From Actinoplanes solisilvae (GTDB lineage: Bacteria > Actinomycetota > Actinomycetes > Mycobacteriales > Micromonosporaceae), in assembly GCF_003999975.1 (NCBI RefSeq), contig NZ_RJAC01000018.1:140911-204910 (forward strand): a stretch of DNA of 64,000 nucleotides. The letters are read 5' to 3'. The notes under the pieces are model-generated. The model searched no databases, was not told the DNA's origin, and was given only the letters and a program-made list of their open reading frames with translations. The position numbers were made by a program, and so were the translations under genes. Shown in pieces: positions 1-8,742 of this stretch (positions are counted from its first letter, which is position 1; each line of letters starts with the position of its first letter).

Positions 1-1
1 C

Positions 2-685
2 GGGTCGAGCTGGGACAAGGTCACGACCAAGCTCCAGCACGACGGCTACCGGGTGGCCGTCCCGCCGAACCCGCTGACCGGCGTGGCCGACGACGCCGCG
101 AGCCTGCGCGCCTACCTGAGCACCATCACCGGCCCGATCGTCCTCGTCGGACACTCGTACGCGGGCATGGTCATCACGAGTGCCGCTCAGGGTGACAAGC
201 AGGTCAAGGCCCTGGTGTACGTCGACGCCTACATCCCGGACAAGGGCGACTCGGTGCAGTCGCTGACCGGGGCGAAGCCGGGCTCGGTCTTCGCGGTCGA
301 CCCGACCACCGTCTTCAACTTCGTCCCGATCCCCAAGGCGGAGAAGGGTGTGGTCAACGCCTTCGTGAAGGCCGAGATCTACGGCAAGGCGTTCGCCGGC
401 AAGAGCATCTCGGCCAAGGAGGTCGCGGTGCTGGCCGCCCGGCAGCGTCCGCTCTCGACGGCCGCCCTCGGCGAGGCGGAGACCGGCACGCCAGCCTGGA
501 AGAGCATCCCCTCCTGGTCGGTGATCGGCAAGCAGGACGCCGTCATTCCCCCCGCTGAGCAGGTCGTCATGTCGAAGCGGGCCAAGGCGCACACCATCGA
601 GATCGACGCGCCCCACCTGTCCATGGTCACGGCCCCGACCGCGGTCACCCACCAGATCGAGGCCGCAGCCCGGGCCACCGACTGA
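2..685 (+). CDS. Alpha/beta hydrolase, 5' end outside window
   Basis: The reading frame is open from the window edge, so the N-terminus and any signal peptide are missing. What remains is the core of an alpha/beta-hydrolase of the short, ester-cleaving type. The nucleophile elbow GHSYAG is seen around position 155, the acid residue probably lies in GKQDAVIPP (near 530), and the catalytic histidine in DAPHLSMV (near 610). The visible part is about 227 residues, close to a whole domain, so little is missing. A strong hairpin follows immediately, so the gene is the end of its transcription unit. Substrate cannot be told from the sequence; salicylate esterase-like and haloperoxidase-like members share this look. 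Confidence 0.85.
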   Translation, partial: GSSWDKVTTKLQHDGYRVAVPPNPLTGVADDAASLRAYLSTITGPIVLVGHSYAGMVITSAAQGDKQVKALVYVDAYIPDKGDSVQSLTGAKPGSVFAVDPTTVFNFVPIPKAEKGVVNAFVKAEIYGKAFAGKSISAKEVAVLAARQRPLSTAALGEAETGTPAWKSIPSWSVIGKQDAVIPPAEQVVMSKRAKAHTIEIDAPHLSMVTAPTAVTHQIEAAARATD

Positions 686-691
686 TACGAC

Positions 692-725
692 AGCCGGCCG
701 TGGCGCAGCGATGCCACGGCCGGCT
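692..725 (+). terminator. Rho-independent-type hairpin after the first hydrolase
   Basis: Perfect 13-bp stem: AGCCGGCCGTGGC at 692-704 and GCCACGGCCGGCT at 713-725 with an 8-base loop, followed by a short pyrimidine stretch (TCCTTCC). It starts seven bases after the hydrolase stop codon. Confidence 0.8.
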
Positions 726-746
726 TCCTTCCTTGGAGGCGTTCAC

Positions 747-905
747 ATGCAATTCGTTCTCATGCATGGCGGGTGGCAGGCGAGCTGGTGCTGGGATGCC
801 GTCTCGTCGGTCCTGCGCAGCAGCGGTCACCGGGTGTTCACCCCGACCCCGCGAGGCGCCCAACCCGATCGCCCTGGCCGAAGCGCTCCTGACCGTCACC
901 GCCTG
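747..905 (+). pseudogene. Truncated alpha/beta hydrolase remnant
   Basis: An ATG at 747 opens a product that begins as a normal alpha/beta hydrolase: strand beta-3, the HGGWQ oxyanion motif and the following helix (SWCWDAVSSVLRSSGHRVFTP). After about 40 residues the similarity stops and the frame runs through arginine/proline-rich nonsense into the end of the oppositely oriented MerR gene. The nucleophile, acid and histidine are all missing. A GGAGG-like site (TTGGAGG, 733-739) lies upstream, so the start was once functional. Read as a 5' fragment left by a deletion or rearrangement whose other edge is near 860-900. Confidence 0.7.
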
Positions 906-1246
906 AGGGCGCCCAGGTAGGCGTCGATGGCCTGCAGATTCCTGGTCAGGCTCTCGAGACGCTGCGCCATGCGATCGCGCTCCCGCTGAACCCGGCGTAC
1001 GAAATCCGGGGCGGGGTACCGCGAGTTCGCCGCCTCGGCCAGGCAGGGCAGCACCTCCCTGATGATCTCGGTCGTCAGACCCGCGCCGAGAAGACTACGA
1101 ATCTGCTCCACCCGAGCGACCTGGGACTCGTCGTAGTCGCGGTATCCGTTCTCCTCGCGCCTCGGGCTGAGAAGACCCTGCTCCTCGTAGTAGCGGAGGA
1201 GCCGGGGTGACACCTCAGCCCGCTCGGACAGCTCCTTGATCCTCAT
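896..1246 (-). CDS. MerR-family transcriptional regulator
   Basis: 116 residues. The N-terminal winged helix is textbook MerR (MRIKELSERAEVSPRLLRYY, then EEQGLLSP.R..NGYRDY), followed by a helical dimerisation segment ending in ESLTRNLQAIDAYLGALRR. There are no cysteines in the effector end, so a metal sensor of the MerR/CueR type is unlikely; it resembles the small regulators beside MFS pumps and hydrolases. The start codon at 1246 lies inside the coding sequence of the oppositely running truncated MFS gene, so the native promoter is not recognisable. It may be promoterless, or use sequence inside the MFS remnant. Confidence 0.85.
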   Translation of the reverse strand: MRIKELSERAEVSPRLLRYYEEQGLLSPRREENGYRDYDESQVARVEQIRSLLGAGLTTEIIREVLPCLAEAANSRYPAPDFVRRVQRERDRMAQRLESLTRNLQAIDAYLGALRR

Positions 1247-1249
1247 CGA

Positions 1250-1991
1250 CGCCTTCGCCGGGACCCCGGTCGCGCTGTCGCTCGGCGTGCCCGTCGGCGC
1301 ATACCTCGGCCGGGCGGTCGGGTGGCAGCTCACCTTCGGCCTCGCCTCGGCGCTGACCGCCCTGCTGATCGTCTGGACCGCGTTCAAGCTGCCCAATTTC
1401 GCCGGCCAGCAGGCCGAGGACCGGGTTCCGCTGCGCACGATCCTCCGGCTTCGAGGCATCCGTACGGTCCTGGTGGTGACGGGCGCCTTCGTCCTCGCAC
1501 ACACGATCCTTTACACGTACATCGCTCCGATCCTGGCCGACGCCGGTCTGCCGGAGCATGTCGAGTGGATCCTGCTGGACTTCGGGATCGCCTCGATCGT
1601 CAGCATCTGGCTCACCGGCGTGTTCATCGATCGGCACCACCGTCGGCTGGTCGTGATCAGCACAGGGCTCTTCGCCGCGGCCGCGGTGGTGCTGACCGTG
1701 GCCAGTTCCAGCGCCGCGGTCGACTACGTCGCGGTCGCGGCCTGGGGACTCTCGTTCGGAGGGGCGGCCACCCTGCTGCAGTCGGCGTTGATGAGGGCGG
1801 CGGGAGAGCACGCCGACGTCGCCCAGTCGTCGATGGTGACCACCTGGAACCTGGGGATCGGCCTCGGTGGGCTGGTCGGCGGCGCGCTTCTGGCCGGTTT
1901 CGGCTCGAGCTCGCTCATCATCGCCACGGTCGTGCTCCTCGTGCCCACCGTGCTCGTGGTGATCCTCGCCCGCCGTCACGCGTTTCCCTAG
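1250..1991 (+). pseudogene. MFS transporter, N-terminal half missing
   Basis: The frame enters directly in the middle of a DHA1-type drug efflux protein: AGTPVALSLGVPVGAYLG corresponds to the conserved GxPxG region of TM5, which in intact members lies about 130 residues from the start. TM5-TM12 follow, ending RRHAFP. No start with a ribosome site exists; the first possible codon is a TTG at 1236. The lost 5' half has been replaced by the MerR gene, whose start codon lies at the junction. The C-terminal half is undamaged, so the lesion may be recent. Confidence 0.75.
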
Positions 1992-2545
1992 CTCCCGTCC
2001 AGCAGCGCGAGCGCCCCGGCGGTCGCGGCGTCGGCCGAGGACTGCCGTCCGGTGGCTCGGGCGACGACGAACGCGCCCTCGACCACAGCCAGAAGGGCGG
2101 CCGCGGTTTTCGCCGGGTCCAGCTTCGACGACACGGAGCCGTCGTCCTGAGCTTCTCGGACGACACTCTCGAGAAGGTCGCCCAGCTCGGTGAACGCGGC
2201 GCCCAAGGACTCCCGCAAGCCGGGCTCGGCCAGGATCCCGGCGTCGTACGCGAAGCCGCCGATCTGGCACCCGCCGAGCGCGTCGCCGGCCGAGCCGAGG
2301 AACGCGGCCAGGCGATCCCGGCCCGTCGGCAGACCGTCCATCGCGGCCCGCACGGCATCGATCAGGTCGCGCCCGTTCTCGCGGACGACCTCCTGGCCGA
2401 GCTCGGTCTTCGCCGGGAAGTGGTGGTAGAAGCTGCCCTGCCCGACACCGGCATCGGCCATCACCTGCTTCGGGCTCGTCGTCGAGTATCCGCGGTGCCA
2501 GAAGAGCCTCTTGGCCGAGTCGATGATCAGCCGCCTGTTGTCCAT
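1988..2545 (-). CDS. TetR-family repressor of the adjacent hydrolase
   Basis: 185 residues. The N-terminal helix-turn-helix reads GYSTTSPKQVMADAGVGQGSFYHHFPAKTEL, followed by an all-helical ligand domain (about residues 55-185). The pair is divergent: the next gene on the plus strand starts 102 bases away, and two similar inverted repeats lie between them, the usual layout for a repressor controlling itself and a catabolic or detoxifying enzyme. The stop codon overlaps the last bases of the truncated MFS gene, tail to tail. Ligand unknown. Confidence 0.9.
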   Translation of the reverse strand: MDNRRLIIDSAKRLFWHRGYSTTSPKQVMADAGVGQGSFYHHFPAKTELGQEVVRENGRDLIDAVRAAMDGLPTGRDRLAAFLGSAGDALGGCQIGGFAYDAGILAEPGLRESLGAAFTELGDLLESVVREAQDDGSVSSKLDPAKTAAALLAVVEGAFVVARATGRQSSADAATAGALALLDGS

Positions 2546-2565
2546 GACACAAGAATAGCAAGCTC

Positions 2566-2605
2566 CATACCTGGAGGTAGGGTTGTTACCATACCTAGAG
2601 GTATG
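2566..2605. promoter_or_regulatory. Two TetR operator candidates
   Basis: Site 2 at 2590-2605 is the perfect palindrome CATACCTAGAGGTATG (7-2-7). Site 1 at 2566-2581, CATACCTGGAGGTAGG, is the same motif with one arm slightly degenerate. Their centres are 24 bp apart. They lie between the TetR start (2545) and the hydrolase start (2648), suiting repression of both. Confidence 0.75.
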
Positions 2606-2647
2606 TATGGTCGATTGCAGCAGACGTTCACAAAAGGGAGAACCGCC

Positions 2648-3532
<885 letters not shown>

Positions 3533-3546
3533 CAAATCCAATCGTC

Positions 3547-3574
3547 GCCCGGTCACGGCTTGCCGTGGCCGGGC
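3547..3574 (+). terminator. Hairpin terminator after the hydrolase
   Basis: A 13-bp stem with a single G-T pair: GCCCGGTCACGGC (3547-3559) and GCCGTGGCCGGGC (3562-3574), very tight loop, 14 bases after the stop codon. No T-run follows. The rest of the gap to the next gene (to 3825) is relatively AT-rich for this window and presumably carries the promoter of the EACC1-caspase pair; I see no gene in it. Confidence 0.65.
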
Positions 3575-3825
3575 CGTGCGGCACGATGCTGTAGACGTTA
3601 AAAGATCTCCATCGAGATGCTCGATATCAATGATCTCCTTCAGGATTGCGCGCCGGAGATCGATACATGACGGACCTGCACATGGCCCACCGCCAGTACG
3701 CCGAGCGAGGGTTTACATTGGTCCGTCCGGCTGTAGCGTTTCCTCAAGACGGTGACTAAGGTCTTTGTGCATTCGTCGAGCAATGATCAATAGCCGAAAC
3801 GGTGTAGTTCATGGAGCCAGGCAAG

Positions 3826-4179
3826 ATGGATGTCCGCGTCGCGGTTCCGGGCGCCGATCCCGAAAGCGTTCAGGACCTGGCATTCGATCTTCGCCGGGCC
3901 ATCCTTGACACCGACGTCGACGATGTCCGTCCGGCCACCACGGATGCCACCCCGGCGGGTGCGAAATCCGGTGCGGCTCTGACGGTCGGCGTGCTGGTGG
4001 TCACCCTCGCCCCGACTGTGGTGGAGGGCCTCATGACGGTCGTGTCGTCCTGGCTGAGCCGCCAGCCTCGTGACGTCGAGATCGAGGTGGACGGTCAGCG
4101 GCTGCGGGTTCCGGTGACCCGGCAGCAACGGGATGAGCTGGTCGCGGCCTATCTGCGCCGACTCGACCGCGAGTCATGA
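3826..4179 (+). CDS. EACC1-type small partner of a caspase effector
   Basis: 117 residues (122 if translation starts at the ATG at 3811). Architecture matches the effector-associated constant component 1 family: an N-terminal strand (DVRVAVPGADPESVQDLAFDL), a hydrophobic central helix (GAALTVGVLVVTLAPTVVEG), then beta strands DVEIEVDGQRLRVPVT and a C-terminal helix. Such proteins sit next to caspase or trypsin-like effectors in multicellular bacteria and are thought to be a regulatory or membrane-associating component. The last codons overlap the next start as ATGA, so the two proteins are almost certainly made together. The 3826 start is preferred because the family motif begins there. Confidence 0.75.
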   Translation: MDVRVAVPGADPESVQDLAFDLRRAILDTDVDDVRPATTDATPAGAKSGAALTVGVLVVTLAPTVVEGLMTVVSSWLSRQPRDVEIEVDGQRLRVPVTRQQRDELVAAYLRRLDRES

Positions 4180-6089
4180 GCGCCGGGCCTCCGAGGCGGG
4201 CACTGTTGCTCGGCTGCAGCACCTTCGCCGACCCGTCGCTGGCCCGCCTCCGGTCGCCGCGCACAGATATCGAGGAACTCGCCCGGCTGCTGCGCGATCC
4301 CGACCATTGCCGTTACGAGGTCGCCACGGAGGTCGACTGTTCCAGCCAGCGCGCCCGCCGGGAGATCGAAAGCTTCTTCGCGGGAGCCACATTCGGCGAC
4401 GCGATGAACCTCTTGTACCTCACATGTCACGGGGTGCAGGACAATCAGGGCCGGCTGTACTTCGCGTTCACCGATACCGAGCGTGATCTTCTCGGGTCGA
4501 CCGCGGTATCCGCCGAATGGGTTCGAGAATGCGTGCACAACAGCCGGTCCAAGGCCACCCTCATCCTTGTCGACTGCTGCTTCAGCGGTGGATTCATCAA
4601 AGGCATGCAGGCTCGGTCGGGGGGCCCGAACGTCGAGACGCTGGTGCAGGACATGCCCCGCAGTACAGGGCTGGCCGTCCTCACCGCATCGGGTGAAACG
4701 GAGGCCAGCTTCGAGAACTCCGAATCCGCCGACGTACGCCCATCATATTTCACAGACGCATTGATCAACGGCATATCTTCCGGCGCGGCCGACCGCGATC
4801 GCGACGGCCGGGTCACGGTCGACGAACTCTACGACCACATCTACGAGCAGATCGTCAACGGGCCGTCGCCGCAACGACCGCGACGCCTCGGCGTCGGCGA
4901 GGGAGTGCTCGTCGTTGCTGACGCGCCCACCACAACGCCGTCGGCTGAGATCCGGCGCACGCGGCTGCTGGCCCACGGAATCCAAGGCTGGGTATCGTTC
5001 GACGGCGAGACCGCTATCGTCGGCAAGCTCACCCTGGCCAACAAGCCGAAGGGCGAGCACCGCTTCCCAGTCGGCCGGCTGTCCGGGGTAGTAATCAAGC
5101 ATGCAACCCGTCTCCAACACGGGTTCCTCCAACTCGTGGTCGGCGGCGCCGCGCCGGCGGCTTCGCAGCAGGGCACGCTTGATTTCACCAAGTCGGCCAA
5201 CGAGGACATGGCCCGGCTCCACGACGCGATCCAGTCTGCGATCGACGCGACTCACGGCCGGCCGCCGCTGGAACCGGAACCCACGGTCATCAGCCCTGCA
5301 GCAGCATCAATCGAGCCCACCTCGTACCCGCCCGCCGCGCCACCATGGACAAGTCCGGCGACCCCCGACACCACCGCGCGCCCGGCTGCTCCGGCTGGAC
5401 GCCCGGACCCAAGAGCGGATCGGCGCAATGGGGAACGCGATGGCGAACAGGCCGCGAGGATCATCCCGATGGCCACCCTCGACGGGCTGGCGGTGTGCCA
5501 GTTCGATGTCGTCCGATGGCTGGCGCCATGGCGCCAGCACTGGGCTCAAGCCCTGGGTCGGCCTGCCACTGTTCCGGTGTGGCTGCCCATAATCGCCCAG
5601 CACATCGGCGGGCATGCAGCCCCACCTGGCACCACCGCGTCCACCTTCTACCCAACCCCGGAATACCTGGTGGGCTTCTGCAGCGGCATGCGGACCACGT
5701 GGGACCGGGCCACCGCGGACCGCCTGTTCCCGGCCGACCGGTCCACTCTTGCCGGCTGGATGACCTACCCCACCGATTGGCTGTCGCTCGGAAAGCCGTT
5801 CGCCGCTGCGACCATCGACGACCTCGCCACCGCCCGGCGACGCGCGCGGCGCGCGAAGACCAGACAGACGGCTCTGCGCACCGTACTGTGGGTGGCCGCC
5901 AGCCTGTTCTTGATCATGGAAATCGGCGCCATCGGCGCCACCTTTCAGGGGGACTGGACGGACGAGCAAGGCAAGCCGATCGGCAACCCCGTGGCGGTGG
6001 CGATCGCCGCCCACCTCATGTTCCTCCTGCCACTGGCCGGCCTCAGTTTCCTGATCGCCCTCGACCTACGCCGGTCTCGTCGGAAGTAG
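4176..6089 (+). CDS. Caspase-family protease with C-terminal membrane anchor
   Basis: 637 residues. Peptidase C14 domain at about 7-248, with catalytic His85 in YLTCHGVQD and Cys135 in LVDCCFSGG. Residues 206-217 form a canonical EF-hand-type loop (DRDRDGRVTVDE) ahead of the last helix. A beta-rich domain at about 262-358 (WVSFDGETAIV, LDFTKSANEDMARLHDAI) resembles DUF4429/PH-like modules. A Pro/Ala-rich linker spans about 362-425. A distinct domain at 430-545 (rich in Trp, e.g. VVRWLAPWRQHW) is not recognised. Two membrane helices follow at about 567-590 and 606-629, ending in RRSRRK. Made together with the EACC1 protein upstream. Likely role: a membrane-tethered protease executing cell death or processing a target in a conflict system (inference). 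Confidence 0.85.
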   Translation: MSAGPPRRALLLGCSTFADPSLARLRSPRTDIEELARLLRDPDHCRYEVATEVDCSSQRARREIESFFAGATFGDAMNLLYLTCHGVQDNQGRLYFAFTDTERDLLGSTAVSAEWVRECVHNSRSKATLILVDCCFSGGFIKGMQARSGGPNVETLVQDMPRSTGLAVLTASGETEASFENSESADVRPSYFTDALINGISSGAADRDRDGRVTVDELYDHIYEQIVNGPSPQRPRRLGVGEGVLVVADAPTTTPSAEIRRTRLLAHGIQGWVSFDGETAIVGKLTLANKPKGEHRFPVGRLSGVVIKHATRLQHGFLQLVVGGAAPAASQQGTLDFTKSANEDMARLHDAIQSAIDATHGRPPLEPEPTVISPAAASIEPTSYPPAAPPWTSPATPDTTARPAAPAGRPDPRADRRNGERDGEQAARIIPMATLDGLAVCQFDVVRWLAPWRQHWAQALGRPATVPVWLPIIAQHIGGHAAPPGTTASTFYPTPEYLVGFCSGMRTTWDRATADRLFPADRSTLAGWMTYPTDWLSLGKPFAAATIDDLATARRRARRAKTRQTALRTVLWVAASLFLIMEIGAIGATFQGDWTDEQGKPIGNPVAVAIAAHLMFLLPLAGLSFLIALDLRRSRRK

Positions 6090-6355
6090 GCGTCGCCCGC
6101 CCAGCAGGGCAACAGAATGCTTCACCACGGCTCGACGAGTGGCCATGAATAAAGGCTCTCCAGCTGACTTCGTTGTGCCAGACTCGAATAGCCACCTCAC
6201 GCGCACCGTGAGTGAATACGTGAGGTCCGGACGCGGGCCCACTGTCTACAACGCACGGCCCGCGGGCCGGGGCGATGACCTCGCCGGACGCCAGAACCTG
6301 CTCGTGACCGAGACCGTGCGGCGGGCCCGGTCCGGCTGGAACTAGGCTCCGAGGT

Positions 6356-7144
6356 ATGACGACTTTGGCCGGCCGTACGATCGCGGTTCTGCGCAGTGAG
6401 CACGACAACCTCGCGAGCATCGTCCCCGGGCTCTCCGCCGAGCAGCTCACCGGCGCGTCGGGCGCCTCCGACTGGACGGTCGCCGATGTGCTCTCGCACC
6501 TTGGCAGCGGTGCCGAGCTCACGCGGGCCGGCCTTCGCGCGGCGCTGGACGGCACGGACGCGCCCGGGATGGAGTTCAACCAGGGCGTCTGGGACCGGTG
6601 GAACGCCCTGAGCCCGCAGGATCAGGCCTCCGCGTGGCTCGGCTCCGACGCGGCGCTGCTGGCCGACCTCGAGGCTGTACCGGAAGAGCGCCACGACGAC
6701 GTCAAGGTCGCCCTCAGCTTCCTGCCCGAGCCACTCCCCCTCGCCTCGTTCGCCGCCATGCGCCTGAGCGAGGTCGTTCAGCACAGCTGGGACGTCCGCG
6801 CCGGACTCGACCCGGCGGCCACACTGCCCGAGGCGTCGGCGTTGCTGCTGGCCGAGCACCTCAGCAACGGTCTCAGCTTCATGCTCGGCTTCATGGGCAA
6901 GCCCGCGGCCGTACGGGAACACGCCGTCATCGGGATCGGCGAGACCTCGTACCGGATCGTCCTGACCGACCAGGTGCGGCTCACCACCGAGGACGTCCCC
7001 ACGACCGCGACGTTCACCGGCGAGTTGGAAGCCGCGCTGCGCCTCGTCTACGGCCGCCTGACCCCGGAATACACCCCGGCCGGCGTCGAGGTGAAGGGCA
7101 ACATCTCGCTCGACGAACTGCGCGCCGCCTTCCCCGGCTTCTGA
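6356..7144 (+). CDS. Maleylpyruvate isomerase family, mycothiol-dependent-type enzyme
   Basis: 262 residues. N-terminal DinB-like four-helix metal-binding domain with the expected histidines (LRSEHDNL, VLSHLGSG, VVQHSWDVR), followed by a C-terminal SCP2-like alpha/beta domain (about 170-260, TFTGELEAALRLVYGRLTPE). Family members are cytoplasmic thiol-S-transferases or isomerases using mycothiol and a divalent metal; the actual substrate is unknown. The ATG at 6356 has GAGGT directly before it. It stands alone. The 266 bases upstream hold no gene; a 12-bp palindrome GGCCCGCGGGCC lies at 6257-6268. Confidence 0.85.
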   Translation: MTTLAGRTIAVLRSEHDNLASIVPGLSAEQLTGASGASDWTVADVLSHLGSGAELTRAGLRAALDGTDAPGMEFNQGVWDRWNALSPQDQASAWLGSDAALLADLEAVPEERHDDVKVALSFLPEPLPLASFAAMRLSEVVQHSWDVRAGLDPAATLPEASALLLAEHLSNGLSFMLGFMGKPAAVREHAVIGIGETSYRIVLTDQVRLTTEDVPTTATFTGELEAALRLVYGRLTPEYTPAGVEVKGNISLDELRAAFPGF

Positions 7145-7259
7145 CCGCGCCGGGGTCGCCTTCCTGCCGGGCGCGTTCATCCTGGTCCTGGCCGCGTCCG
7201 GCACCAGGAGCCTGGTCCGCTCGATCCGGGCCGGTCGAACGTAACCGGCCGTCGACTGA

Positions 7260-8282
7260 TCAGGCCGGGACGACGTACGGGAATTGGTCTGTGCGCATCT
7301 CCTGGTTGGTCGCCGGGGAAAGACCGCTGAGCACGGCACCGCCGGTGACCAGCGACAGCATCACCTCGGGCGCATTGTCGGCCAGGGTGCGCCCGTTGCG
7401 GCTGACGAAGCTGTACGAGGCCGGCGTGCCCACGGTGTACGACAGCACGTCCGGGAACAGCTCGCGGACCACGGACTGGGCGTAGCCGGTCGGGTCGGTC
7501 GACGTCCCGGTCGCGGCGACGCTCGCGGCGATGTGCTCGCCGATGTGCTTGCGGTCGGACTCCACGTCCTGTGACACGTGCTGCGTGTCGGACGGGTCGG
7601 TGAACTGCACGTCGTCGGGCCAGAAGATCGGCCACATCATCGGGTGCCCGGCCCGGTTGATCTGCCGCCAGCCGCCGGCGTCGGTGGCGAGTTTGGTGGC
7701 CGCCCACACACCGATCTGCGTGCCCGGCCGCAACCGCGGGTGATCATGGGAGACCTCGAGCACGATCGAGTCGACGGTGGTGCCGGCGAAGCTGTTCCGG
7801 GCGTCCTTCGGCTGCCACTGCGACAGGTCGACGGCCGCACCCGCGTTGACGGCGGCGTTGACCTTCGACAGCAGTCCGAGGTCGATGTAGAACCAGTCCT
7901 TGATCCGCCCGGCCCACAGCCGTACGCCCTGACCTTGCGCGATGTCGCCGGTGCGCCCTCGCAGCAGTTGTTCGCCGTCGGCCGAGTCGTCGCGGGCCTG
8001 GTCGCCGGTCAACGCGTGCAACCGCAGCGGCTGGCGCCCGTCGGCGTCGGGATCGGCGAACGCCACCCGGTACGTCAGGTCCTCCTGCTCGGCGCCGTCG
8101 AAGTGCACCTTGAACTCGTACCGGGCCTCGGTGTGGAAGCTCGGCTCCGAGTGCAGGCCGTTGACCGTGGAGTTCACGTCCATCACGAAGACTGTGCTGT
8201 TCTCCCCCGCGAAGACGCACAGGTCGTCGAGGAACAGCTGCCCGGTTTGTGCGGCCAGGGGCGTATCGAGGTGGTGGGACAT
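7260..8282 (-). CDS. DUF4331 domain protein
   Basis: 340 residues, start at the ATG preceded by GAGAGGAC. Begins MSHHLDTP, the SHH motif that opens DUF4331 proteins, then repeated Asp-rich strands (FVMDVNSTVNG, DLTYRVAFADPDADGR, DWFYIDLGLL) and the conserved NSFAGTTVDSIVLEV and GHPMMWPIFWPDD blocks. There is no signal peptide. Function in the family is unknown; it is often found in stress-related or redox contexts. Convergent with the preceding gene; a CCGGCC/GGCCGG stem (7245-7268) at the stop may terminate it. The 265 bases upstream contain no gene. Confidence 0.8.
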   Translation of the reverse strand: MSHHLDTPLAAQTGQLFLDDLCVFAGENSTVFVMDVNSTVNGLHSEPSFHTEARYEFKVHFDGAEQEDLTYRVAFADPDADGRQPLRLHALTGDQARDDSADGEQLLRGRTGDIAQGQGVRLWAGRIKDWFYIDLGLLSKVNAAVNAGAAVDLSQWQPKDARNSFAGTTVDSIVLEVSHDHPRLRPGTQIGVWAATKLATDAGGWRQINRAGHPMMWPIFWPDDVQFTDPSDTQHVSQDVESDRKHIGEHIAASVAATGTSTDPTGYAQSVVRELFPDVLSYTVGTPASYSFVSRNGRTLADNAPEVMLSLVTGGAVLSGLSPATNQEMRTDQFPYVVPA

Positions 8283-8547
8283 CAAAGGTCCTCTCGCTGA
8301 GGGTATGTCGTCCAGTCGCTTCGTCCCCACCGTAAGCAGACGCGGACCCGCCCGGCCGACGTCGATCGAAGATCTGCACGGTGCGGCGACCAGGTTGAGC
8401 GTGCCGGGGCACAACGGTGGCGAAGCACACCCTCGAACCGCGCCTATGGGGGCTAGCACCAAAGACACGGGAGCCGGTCACCGGCGAGTCTGAGGGGGTA
8501 GCGCTGACACTGATGCTCGACCAGCCTCGATCGAGGGAGCACATGAC

Positions 8548-8742
8548 ATGAAAAAGCCCGCGCTGGTTCTGTTCGGCGTGGTCGTGGCACTCCTGGGCCT
8601 GCTCTTCACTCTGCAGGGCGCGGGCGTCATCCACGGCAGCGTGATGAGCGATACGACGTTCTGGACGGTCGCCGGGCCGATCATCATCGTGGTCGGGCTG
8701 ATCCTGGCCTCGGCCGGAGTCCGGGGACGATCCCGCCGATGA
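8548..8742 (+). CDS. Small two-helix membrane protein
   Basis: 64 residues consisting of two hydrophobic helices (about 4-25 and 38-57) and a basic tail GRSRR. GGGAGC precedes the start. Its stop overlaps the next start as ATGA, making it the first gene of a three-gene operon with a molybdoenzyme and a cytochrome b. Similar small hydrophobic proteins are common in actinomycetes without known function; the tight coupling suggests an assembly or anchoring role (inference). Confidence 0.75.
   Translation: MKKPALVLFGVVVALLGLLFTLQGAGVIHGSVMSDTTFWTVAGPIIIVVGLILASAGVRGRSRR

Noticed and set aside
6257..6268. Palindrome GGCCCGCGGGCC
   Set aside because: Short, pure GC palindromes are frequent in this DNA; no positional logic.
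6139..6345. 68-codon open frame after the caspase gene
   Set aside because: Low protein likeness, no ribosome site, no hydrophobic or domain pattern.
7149..7244. Protein-like stretch reading AGVAFLPGAFILVLAASG and a stop, between the isomerase-family and DUF4331 genes
   Set aside because: Could be the tail of a lost membrane protein, but it is only 31 codons without start or ribosome site; too little to call.
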